Shown here: one piece after another, positions 48,301 to 59,259 of the stretch
Layout of the letters: each line of letters opens with the position of its first letter
Numbering within the stretch: the first letter of the stretch is position 1
The notes under the pieces: model-generated
Told to the model about the DNA's origin: nothing
Database searches by the model: none
What the model saw: the letters and a program-made list of their open reading frames with translations, nothing else
Made by a program: the position numbers and the translations under genes
NCBI GenBank assembly: GCA_935421135.1
Contig: OW285188.1
Span: 11,884,733 to 11,948,732 of the forward strand
Reading direction: 5' to 3'
From: Bugulina stolonifera
Lineage: Eukaryota > Bryozoa > Gymnolaemata > Cheilostomatida > Bugulidae
DNA: 64,000 nt

Positions 48301-51300
48301 CGTAAATGTGTGCGTACAGCTTTTAGAGAAAGGGCCGTTCTTAAGGTGGTCCCTACCAAGAAAGGCAAGAAGGAGATAGATGAGCATCATCAGTGCTATA
48401 GCATGAAATATTTGGTGGACAAACCAATTGGAGATCTCAAGAATGAGGAGTTTATTAAACTATTTCAGGCGAGTAGAGTCAGGATGTCCATGTGATGCTG
48501 GAGGCTCTACTCTTTAATATTCAAACTTTTGCCCTGTGTACATTGTATTTACATGTGTGTATCACTGTGCATATTGTACAGGCGCTGTAATGTGCAAGCG
48601 ATAGATAAACATGTATGCATGTACATACATGTTCCTGTATATGTCTAACATCTCCTATGCGTTGCAGGCTGGTGAGGAGGGGTTACTCACAATAGATATA
48701 AAGATGGGGGAGCCTGCTGGATCCACCACTTATCTGGAGGATATCAGACCCCTCTTCCACAGGGTACGTATTATCTTCTATAATTACCCACCCTACCCAC
48801 TCCCCTCTCACGCAGTGTGTTAGCTGCTATAACTACCCGCTTCCCTATCTCTCAGGGCATGGTGCTATCTACCTACATTACATGGTAATAGTGTATACTG
48901 TTTGCTTGTATACTGAAATATTCTAGAATGCACCTTGTATACTCTTCTCTCATACATATAGGATGAGTTCAGTGCATTAGTTCAAGCCTGGAATGCACAA
49001 AGAAGCATGACACTGGAGAGAGCCCTCAGTAAGTCCCTCTACCCTCAGATGGAGAAGGAACTTAAGCTATGTCTATTACAGGAAGCAAAGGACGGCATCC
49101 TTAGAGTAAGCAAAGCAAAAAAATTGTACACAACATCAACTGATGTAATATCTCCCACATACTGGGGAATGAAGTGAAATCATGTACATTTACTAATAAA
49201 CATGCATAAAATCTCGTTTCTGGTAAATACTCTTGCATTGCTCATCATTTTCTCCCAAGTGTTGTCTAGTAGTGTGACCTGGGTATACACTATATCCATC
49301 AACTACTTGCTTGCTAACTACATGTATGTATGAGGAGACAACTATTATATTATACAGACTTGCTGTGACAAACTCCGCTCCTGGCTACGTACTGCTCCTT
49401 ATCAAGCCACGTATGAGTTTGATGATGAGGATGAAGACTTTGATACGAGTAAAGGGCTCAGGATCATGTCTATAGCTTACAAGTGTGAGAGGTACTTACT
49501 ATCTCCTCTGTTATAAGTACATGTAGTGTCTAAATGATATATCTACCGGTGTTAGGTGATTGTAGATGACTATATCACTTCATCTATACATAAATAATGC
49601 AGGGTACACAAGACGTATTGTACACAGAGATCTAGCTGGGTTCATATGTATTATACGCTATACACAGTGATGTAGCTGCGTTCATTGTGCACGTATTATA
49701 ATTTTATGCTATACACAGGGATGTAGCTGGGTTCACTTGTATTCTGGATGGAGAAGGGGAGGTTACAGACTTCCTGAGACTGCCTCATATCCTGAAGAGA
49801 AAGAATCCAAATGCCCCAGAAATTAGACAAGACAAGGAAAAGGAGTTGGAGAAGCTGAAGGAGTTCATTGTGGAGAAAAAGCCTCATGTTATTGCAGTTG
49901 CTGGCGAGTCGAGGTACATTGAATAAATCCTCACTGACGTTTGTATCATGTGCTATTTATCATGTTTACTCGAATGGCACTGTTACTAGATTTATCATTG
50001 CTATGGTTGCGTAATCATAAGTCAGTAGGGAGATAAAATACTAATTTGTGACGATGAACAAACTAGAAATGTATTTTATCTGTTGTTTGTTACAATCATG
50101 GTAACATGCGACTTGACTCGACGTTCATATATACCATATAAATATGTAATTTAAAGTGGTAAATATTCCAGTATCACTATTCCCTGTTGTATGTTGTAGA
50201 GATGCAATGGATATACAGTACGATGTCCTACAGATACTCAACCAGCTGGAGGAGGAGCACCAGTTTCCCAAGATCTCCGTAGAACTGGTGGACAATGAAC
50301 CATGTCTGGTCTACTCCGCCTCTAAGAAATCATCACAGGTATACTTCATATGTCACACTTCCTTTCCGAACTACACTGCTGTACAATCATGTCATTTGTT
50401 ATCAACTGGCGTGTAGAGTCATGTCTCATACTAAGCTTTTGTTGAGTTCTGCGAGAAACTCTGTGTTCTCTATGCTATTCCTAACCAATTCCTGTAGGAT
50501 TTCCCAGAGTACCCCGAGATGTTACGGGAAGGTATATCAGTAGCTCGTAAATTGAGAGATCCACTGACTGAGCTCTCACAACTCTGTAATCCGGATGAAG
50601 ATCTGCTCTGTATCCACTTCCATCCCATGCAGGTAAGTAATATAGTATATGTGTCACCACGTGCAGGTTAGTAGCACAGTACACTACATGTACATGTACA
50701 TATCGTTCTGTTCGTTGGTTAGGTTGAGATATGTTTCGCTTATGGTTTATGATTTATACTGTATATGTCTGTTGTAGGACCAGCTATCAAAGGAAACGTT
50801 ACTCAGTGCCCTCTACCTCGAGTTTGTAAATATAGTTAATGAAGTAGGAGTGGATATCAATGAGTCACTGGCTCATCCTTATAAAGCTGGTTTGTTGCAG
50901 TTTATCTGTGGTCTTGGACCCAGGAAAGCTGCCCACATTCTCAAGGTGAGTCAACTGAAAGCATACCATAGTATCTTACTTGTAGCATTACTCTCATACA
51001 TGTATTATTATACAGCAAGACTTCTCGAGTGCACTTTGGGGTTATCTGCCCTTGGATCATACCTTATTGGTTGGCTAATAGCTAACCTCATGTAAGGGAT
51101 ATCTACATGTAGTACTGTTCTTATAACAAGATGTGTATAATTACGAATATGTCTGCTTAATACGCAACATGGTACTGTTTTAGAGAGTCAAATCACAGAG
51201 GCGACTGGAAAACAGAAGTCAGCTCGTCATGAACTGTCAACTCGGTCCCAAAGTATTCATAAACTGTGCTGGGTTTATAAAGATAGACATGAGTTCTTTT

Positions 51301-54300
51301 GGAGACAGGTGTGTATTCGTGTTGGTTGTACTCCCCTTCCTTCTCTGTTTAACATCAATTTGAACAAACCAAGAATCTTACTCTGTGGATAAAATAGTTG
51401 AGTATGAACGGCCACCTCTGGGTACGGGTCATTGACCTCAAGGTTCTATAAAGGTCACTAATTCTTGGGTTATGAAGCTTTTGATGTAATATCATGTTGT
51501 TCACACTGTCCTTGTTGGGATGGGTTGCCCTACCGATAGACTTAAGTAATGTCTTGTTTTGCATAAGTTTGGTTAAACCTGCATATAATTAGTTATATTG
51601 GAATTGTCTTACCTTTTTTTCTAAGTTGGAATAGTAGGTGTCCATTTCTTTGCTTTGGTTGCTTTGTTATGTATCCACCTTATCAGCAGATGATGTCTAC
51701 AGCCATTATATGACACATTTATTTGACTTGCAGATACCTTCATATGTATGTCAAGTAAAGTATTTGTTGTTCTGTTGGAACCATGTCTACCCATTGTTCA
51801 CATTTGTATACTTTGAAGTTAATTAAATTTCTCTCTAACCTATCTATCATCCCAAGTATTATGTTAGTTATACATGTAGTACTGAATGAATTGTTGCTGC
51901 TTTAAATATGCCAGCCTTGTTTTGATGTGACACTGTTACTGTGTTTCATGGGTGTCTTACCTCGTATTATTCACAGCACAGAGGAATATACAGACGTGCT
52001 GGATGCCTCACGTGTTCACCCTGAGACGTATGAGTGGGCGAGGAAGATGGCCATTGATGCCTTAGAATATGATGATACAGCAGAGGATTCTAACCCTGCT
52101 GCTGCTTTGGAGGTAATAAGTCTACTGGGTAGAAAGTTGATCCATATAATGGTACTGTCGATGGTGTGCAGGGGGAGATTACTATTAGAACTGTTGATAA
52201 GCATGATTTAATAGAAGAAATGTAAATTGTTGGCTATTAAATTCTGTCTGACAAAAGCACAACACTTATATTGGTTTTTTTTTTGTGTTTTTTGTTTTGC
52301 ATATTTTGTACAGTTGGCTTTTATTTGAGTTTTATCTTTAAAATGAATTGCAAAGAGTTGAATGCAGATTGAACTCTATGTTATATCATGTAGGTATTGA
52401 CTGCTATATACAATTTCTGCATTGCCTTCGCCCCAATGGTGTATTATATAAATGGTTTTCTTCACCCACACGACATGTCGTTATGTAGGAGATCCTAGAA
52501 AAACCAGAACGGCTGAGAGATCTGGATCTGGAAGCATTCAGTGTAGAGTTGGAGAGGCAGGGGTATGGTCAGAAGTTAACCACTCTATACGATATCAGAG
52601 CTGAGCTCAACTGCAGGTATAAAGATACAAGAACTGCATATAAGACAATAGAAATGGTGGAGAGGTTTAATATGCTCACCAAGGAGACCCCGGCCACTCT
52701 ATATATTGGTAAGAGACAACTCCAACATATCAAAGAGACTGTGGCATCTGTTCTGATTATTGATTTAAAACCAATCATATAGCAGATTTTGCTGAGATAG
52801 AGAAGCAAGCCTACTGTGTCATTTGTTTAGTATCTAAAATAGCAAACTGAATTCATAATTGCTACTCTACATCTACATGTAATATATATTAAACTCAATC
52901 ACACCCTGGGGCTCGTACACATCGATTTACTAGCTCAGTTTTATAACTAAATGACTCCTTCGTCTCATCTTTTCCAAATCTTGAAGTATGCTCATAAATT
53001 ATAGATAGTATACCTGGAGACTAGCTTCACCTAGTAACCTTGGAAGGAAAAACCATTCACATGTGAATCATCTGTTCTCTCTGCAATATAGATTTATCTG
53101 CATCACATAGGTTTCAGAGAATGCTTGTTATATTATATACATGTACAATGTACTATGTTATTAGGATGCCTTTGTTGACTATGAATAATTGGGGATTTAT
53201 ATTTAACCAGATAAAATTCTTAATACCAGCAATTCCATTCGATTTCCTTTATAGTTGATGAACCGATAAGCAGATAATTTGGGTAGATTGTATTTGCCCT
53301 TTTGTTTGGGGAAGCCATATAAATGGTAACCAATCCAGTTTATGGTACCCTGCACCAATTACACTGTCTGCATGGGCATTTATAAAGAACAAATAAATAT
53401 ATACGTAATATACATTCATGTCATAGGTAAAAATTGGTGTGTCTGTACCTGTGCAGGTAAATTGGTGCTCTGTCGGGTGACTAATATCGCTCGGAAGAAA
53501 CCGCAAGGTCAGCAGCTGGACGAAGCTAACCCTGAGAGAAGTGAGGACACGGGTCTATGGGTCTGCCCATTCTGTAGAAAAGACGACTTTTCAGAGATTA
53601 GTGAGGTATGCACACTACTACCTCTCTCCTGTCCAACCTGTGTTTCCATATACGGGTTCAAATAAGTTAATCATGTGCACCACCTACACTGTCCACTCAT
53701 ATAATGCGTATATTATATATTTTCGGTGAAAATTTGATAAATGAGACAAGAATATTGCAATATTGGCAGGATATTTGTTTATGAAATGCTGCATTCCTGT
53801 GTTGTCCAGTGTTTCACATTTTAGCTGGACGCCGAGATTCAAATGAATGTTAGTACATTTGAAATACAGTATAATATATGCATGATATTATTTGTTTCGG
53901 ATTGCAGAGAAAATGCTAAGATATAGAAAAGAAAATATACATAGACATCATTCATTGTTGCAGGTATGGAGCCACTTTGATGCAGGTAGTTGTCCAGGGA
54001 CAGCTATTGGTGTGCGGGTTCGCTTAGAGAACAATCTCAATGGGTTTATACACACTAAGAACTTGAGTGACAAGGAGGTGAGGAACCCAGAGGAAAGAGT
54101 GAAGCCAGGGATGACCTTACATGCGAGAATACTGAAGGTAGATATAGAGAGGTTCCAGGTAGACCTCACCTCTAAGACTTCAGATCTCCTGGACAAGGAA
54201 GACAGGCTAAGGTTAGTCATGACTTCTTGTTTCTGCTTCTCACTTATTTTAAAAAATGGGAGTTTGTCGAGTTTTATCATTTCTTGCCTGGAGCTGTTTA

Positions 54301-57300
54301 ATGTATTACATACAACATAATATGTAGTTGGTATGGGTGAACCACACATGAAGTGGTAGATATACTGTGTACAGTATGTGTAGTTAGTCCATGTGAACCA
54401 CATGAAAATGAAAAGAGTTGTTCAAGCTACAGCAAAAACAATAACGCTGGATAGTGAGGAATATGAAATCTGTGTTTGAGTCATTATTATAAATAATATG
54501 CAACTTACAAATTCATGTCATAAAAGTGTAGCCAAATTGTAACTCGATCAACTGGTACACCACCATAATAAAATATTACTTTAACCTTGACCTGGGTATT
54601 TTCAGACCTCCCAAAGATCACTTCTACGATTTTGAGGCTGAAGAAACCGATAAGAAAGCAGAAGAGAAGAAGGAGAAGAGTAAAAAGAGAACTAGTAAGT
54701 ATAATAATAATGTGTGTGTTAGGTATGTATGTCAGTCTGCATGTGTAGTGGGTGCGGTAGAATATACGCTGTAGACTGTCATGCGCGTGTAGTAATATAA
54801 ATACACTCGGGCACATAATAGTAGTGTAATATAATATGTTTATACATTACTCAATATCCATACAGTGTTTGACACCTCACTAGGGCAGGTCAGAAAAATC
54901 CCAAAATGGAATATTTGCAGTAAGGCTTATTTAAAAGCTGTGAAATATGGGGAAATTTTGATATGCTGTAAGTAGAGAAATATAAATTGCGATCGTATAT
55001 TTTTATTGTGGACCTATACTCTTGTGTCCATGTTCCACAAGCCATTGTCTAATCAACCTATCATATTTTACAGATTTCATCAAGAGAGTGATAGCACATC
55101 CAAGTTTCCGTAACATTGGTTACAAGGAGTGCGAAGTTCTATTAAATAGCCTGGGAGAAGGTGAATGTGTTATCCGTCCATCTAGTAAGGTATGTGTGTA
55201 ATACAGGTAGTCTGGTGATACAATAGTTAGTTAGCTGGGTGTCAGTAGTCAACTATACCCATGTGAGAATCAATGAGCTGCTTTACAATGCAGTTTCAGG
55301 TACTTTTGAAATGTTCATTATCTCGTGAAGTGATAGCACTGGTATTGCCTCTGTACGAACTCTGTCTTCACATCCCGTTATTCACTTTGTTAAGCAAATT
55401 AGCAGAATTTAGTACTTTGACATAACTGGCTTAGAAATTATTTATTGTTATGTGGTACCTCCACGTGGTATATACCCCCTTTCAAACCATAGCTAGATGC
55501 ATTACTATGTATATGTACATGTAGCTATCAATATGTACCCTCAAATTCTAAAATTGTAAATTATGTGTAACCATTGCCACCAAGTAGTTAACTATCAGAG
55601 TTTTTATGGCATTTCCTGGTTCTACATAGTACATACTTTAGCTATTGAGTATGTTCATGCTAACCTGTCTACACATATTGTTGTACTTACTTTATGTCCC
55701 TATTGTGTATGTTATCTATTGGCTCCTGTAAAGTGGAATGGATTAATATGTTGTGTACGCTGTTGCTGTTTCATCTTGCAAATGTTCCACTCACTTCAAT
55801 GGTCTTTTCCTGCATGCAAATTTATTTATGAAATGAAATTGATTACCTACGTGTATTTAGTTTTTTCTTCTCTAATGATACCTATTCAGTATATTCATGT
55901 ATGGCATTAATGTTGAAATATATTCTATTCCATTGTGTTAATGCAATCACATGTTTGTTATCTATAATGGTGATATTTACAGGGTCCTGACAGACTCACA
56001 CTCACTTGGAAGTTGGCACCAGAGATTTATTCTCATGTTGACATAAAGGAAGAAGGAAAGGAGAATTCATTTTCACTGGGGAAAACCCTTTTCATTGGCA
56101 CCGAGGAGTTTGAAGACCTCGATGAAATTATATGTAAGTAATTTACAAAAGCTGGAAGACCAACACATGAATTTATCTTCATATTCTGTGAAACATGCAT
56201 GTTCAACACTAAACTAAACTACATAGCATAGAGCATGATTATAATAACCAGGACTTACATGAAGGTACATGATTGTAATATAGTCTGTGTACAAGGTGAT
56301 ACCTTCAGAATAAATATAAGAAGACGTGCGCTCTACTATATTCAACTGCCAGCTGTTATACCTCCTTGTCTCTCATTTAAAAAAAATAATTACTATTTGA
56401 ATGAGTCAGTTGCAGTCTATTTATTCCTGATCAAATTCAGCTCAAAGATAACATAAATATGTGTCAATGCTGGTTAAAATAATATTTGGCTTGTTTTACT
56501 CTGTGTAGGGAGGGGTTGTATTGGTATACTAAAACAAGACCTCTACAAAATCCATTTGCTATTAAAATAATAATTTATGAATGTACAATGCAATATCTAT
56601 ATCCTATAATATAATAATATTATGTATATTTAATGGTTGGCAGAAAGGTGTGCTGGTGTCACCCTAAGCCATGTGCCACCCTATAAATATCCATCCTGGT
56701 CAATGCAATGTGTCTGTAAATATGTGTCAGAGAGAAGCCTCATCTTGTCTTATATGGTGGCTAACAGATGTCAAGCTGTTGTTATGCAGATTCACTGTCA
56801 ACAATGAAATGTGTCATTAATGCCACTCTAATTACATATAAATCTATATATAACCCTCTTCTCCCTTGCTTCCCTTCTAGCCCGCTTTCTCAATCCCATG
56901 GCTGCCCTGGCTAGGGAGATTCAGTCCTACAAATATTATGTGGAGGACTCTGCTGGAGGTAACCGAGAAATTATGGACCAGAAAGTTCATGAGGAGAAGA
57001 AGAAGGCACCCGCTAGGTCAGTCACTGCGAGAGATTGCATTACATTACTTGATTTTTACAGCCATTTATTTATTTAAGATATTCATTGGTGGTAACCAAA
57101 TGTGGTAGGCCTACATTATAGATTTTGAGAGGTGCTTCTTAAATGTAGGCCTAAAACTTTTAATGTAAGTTAAGTCTGTATATTATCATTCTGCAGGATT
57201 CCATACTTCTTCTCAACGTCGAAAGATTTACCCGGAAAATTCATGCTCTCCTATATGCCGAGAGATAGGACGGTGCATGAGTTTGTTACAGTAACACATG

Positions 57301-58784
57301 AGGGACTGAGGTTTAGGGGGCAGGTGTTCCCTACCCTCAACACCTTAGTAAAATGGTTCAAGGAACATTTCCGAGACCCAATACCACAGAAGCTAGTCAC
57401 TCCATCACAAGCTACACCACGTATGTCTGTTAATATTAGTTATTATATTATATTGTACAATAGATGTCAGTTATGTATCATATAAGCTGTATTATATTCG
57501 TTGTAGTTGTATTAACTGTCTTGCTCTTGCAAGCCTAGCAGGAAACGACACAGTTGTTAATAATGTTTTGCTTAAATTGTACATCTGTTGTCATATATAC
57601 ATTGTACATGTATTAATGTTCACGTTGTTCAGAATCATGTTTTATTTGAATGTGATTGGAGGAGTATATATAATGCTGTTTATCCTGTGTTGCAAATGAA
57701 GGGCTTGTCTTATCTACCTTTCATTTTACTATGGTTTGTTACTTTTAAGCAAAGTATGAGAAGATATTTAGCCTACACTCTCTATTCACATTATCATGTA
57801 TTTTAGGGATGGGTCCTCCTACATTCCGTACACCTGGTGCTACTCCCGCTTACAGCACTGCCAGAGGTGCATCTTCCACTTATCCATATGGAGTAAGTAG
57901 CTCAGCCTAATCGCTCCTATATCACAGATACCTTTCCGTTGTTGCTAGTTTTGAACATAGTGATTGCCTTGCACTCCTGTTCTGACTCCTTTAGAACAAT
58001 TACTGGTCCTGTACACGTGTTGTATCGATGTATTGAACTATGGGATAATGTGAAACATTGCATTTGAAACAACTTTTTTATTACATAATGTCAATTGTAC
58101 TATATATGTGATGTTTACAGACTCCTCAAGGCACGCCAATGATGACCCCAGCCTACCACACTACCCCAGGAGCTGGTGGAACGCCCGCCTACAGAGCTAC
58201 TCCCAGACAGGGTATGCCGTTCCCAACACCTGGTGGCAGGGGGACGCCTAGAATTAGTGGAACTCCCCGTAGTGGGCAGACGCCCAGAACCGGTCAAACT
58301 CCCCGTAGTGGGCAGACGCCCAGAACTGGTCAAACTCCCCGTAGTGGGCAGACGCCCAGAATCGGTCAAACGCCCCGTAGTGGGCAGACGCCCAGAAGTG
58401 GTCAAACGCCTCGCAGTGGACAGACCCCACACAGTGGACAAACACCAGGACAAACACCAAGACAATCGGGAACGACTCCACGATATACTAGTGAGTGTTG
58501 ACTGTCATTCATGTCTAAATTCCATCTCTAGTGCTTCAATCTCACCACTTATTCCAAGATGGCACCTGTGCCGTATTTGTGCAACATTACCTGTATTCTT
58601 GATTGTGTATTATGAACACATATCATGAGTATCTCTTATATTTACAGGCTCAGCAAGACCTAATATTACTCCACGTACAAACTCCGATACAGACTGGGGT
58701 AGGATGGCCATCATGTGGGCCAAGGAACAGAAACAAAAGAAACGAGAAAAAGGTGAAGGAACTCCAGGGTATCAGGATAAATAA
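43193..58784 (+). CDS. SUPT6H: Transcription elongation factor SPT6
   Basis: Histone H3-H4 chaperone that travels with RNA polymerase II. Thirty-two exons join in phase to 1736 aa (human 1726). Order: acidic N-terminus with Spn1/IWS1-binding motif, tex-like core (helix-turn-helix, YqgF, HhH, death-like, S1), tandem SH2, TP-rich tail. The start ATG gives [20 protein letters not shown], equivalent to MSDF... of vertebrates, and the stop TAA is 58782-58784. An AATAAA lies at 59238. Exon coordinates are in the four block entries. Intron 12 uses a GC donor. Introns are mostly 150-500 bp, and intron 3 holds a SINE candidate. Every assigned exon aligns with the family, so I consider the model complete. 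Confidence 0.97.
44352..44462 (+). repeat. tRNA-derived SINE candidate in SPT6 intron 3
   Basis: GATGGTGTAATGATTGA resembles an A box and AGATTCAAGGCCC a B box at tRNA-like spacing. It does not fold well as a tRNA. Confidence 0.4.
45712..54211 (+). other. SPT6 exons 6-24: tex-like core through S1 domain
   Basis: Exons: 45712-45813, 46010-46189, 46738-46877, 47142-47259, 47455-47619, 47882-48021, 48222-48468, 48668-48763, 48962-49105, 49358-49491, 49719-49913, 50200-50338, 50498-50632, 50778-50945, 51184-51308, 51977-52112, 52489-52708, 53457-53605, 53964-54211. Recognisable blocks: [14 protein letters not shown] and [12 protein letters not shown] (helix-turn-helix region), [20 protein letters not shown] and [14 protein letters not shown] (YqgF, RNase H-like, catalytic residues not expected), [15 protein letters not shown] (HhH), [20 protein letters not shown] (death-like), [20 protein letters not shown], then S1 ([33 protein letters not shown]). 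Confidence 0.95.
49621..49745 (+). repeat. Three tandem copies of the SPT6 exon 16 acceptor and exon start
   Basis: Copies begin at 49621, 49661 and 49712, each reading TACACAG, then NGATGTAGCTGGGTTCA with small changes. The third is the true acceptor (AG 49717-49718) and exon start (DVAGFTCIL). Use of copy 1 (AGA GAT CTA GCT) or copy 2 (AGT GAT GTA GCT) soon reaches a stop. Confidence 0.9.
54606..57420 (+). other. SPT6 exons 25-29: tandem SH2 module
   Basis: Exons 54606-54694, 55074-55189, 55983-56133, 56881-57016, 57197-57420. After a Lys/Glu-rich linker, [20 protein letters not shown] opens the first SH2; its phosphate-binding arginine is in [43 protein letters not shown] and [10 protein letters not shown] follow. 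The second, degenerate SH2 has [20 protein letters not shown] and [20 protein letters not shown]. In known SPT6 this module binds phosphorylated linker residues of RPB1. Confidence 0.94.
57807..58784 (+). other. SPT6 exons 30-32: Thr-Pro repeat tail
   Basis: Exons 57807-57892, 58121-58490, 58648-58784. About 27 Thr-Pro dipeptides follow the second SH2. Exon 30 and early exon 31 contain three TPAY motifs. Exon 31 then carries tandem QTPRxG repeats. The final exon has the conserved terminal motif [20 protein letters not shown], present in animal SPT6 (DWGKMAEQW-like), and ends GTPGYQDK. Confidence 0.93.
58266..58440 (+). repeat. Coding minisatellite, 36-bp unit
   Basis: Alternating 18-bp halves, GGGCAGACGCCCAGAACC and GGTCAAACTCCCCGTAGT, give a 36-bp repeat encoding [12 protein letters not shown]. 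About four near-identical units are followed by more diverged ones. Confidence 0.95.
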
Positions 58785-59237
58785 CCTAATATATTACACT
58801 ACACGCTAGCTATATAATAATAGTGTAATATATTATATTACTAGCCAGTCGTAGGATTATATAGATATCATGGCAATAATTATACTTCATTTTTATTTCT
58901 TGTGCATAAAAAGCCTAAAAACTATCTCTCATTTTTCTAATGTACTATATTTAATATAAATATACAATATTGTTAAGCTACCTGTTTGAGTACAACATGG
59001 GATGTTGTCGGTTAATGGTATGGTTAAACACTTTTTATTGGCAATGTAAATATATGCATCATTCATTTTTTCAAAACCATAAAATGTATATAATATTATG
59101 GATAATAACAGGAAATATTTTACCGGGTATACTGAATATATTCGTGTGTATGTTATCTTGAATTTTTAATGATCAATTGAGGCATTGAATTAGCATGGTA
59201 TTGTATGCTCGTAAAATGTAATTTTGTCTCTGTTCAA

Positions 59238-59243
59238 AATAAA
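59238..59243 (+). terminator. AATAAA signal for SPT6
   Basis: AATAAA about 450 bp after the SPT6 stop codon, the first canonical signal on this strand in a plausible position. Confidence 0.6.
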
Positions 59244-59259
59244 GATAAATCAGGAAAAA

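Noticed and set aside
58115..58628. Long frames in other phases and strands across SPT6 exon 31
   Set aside because: They are forced by the 36-bp coding repeat, which is open in several frames.
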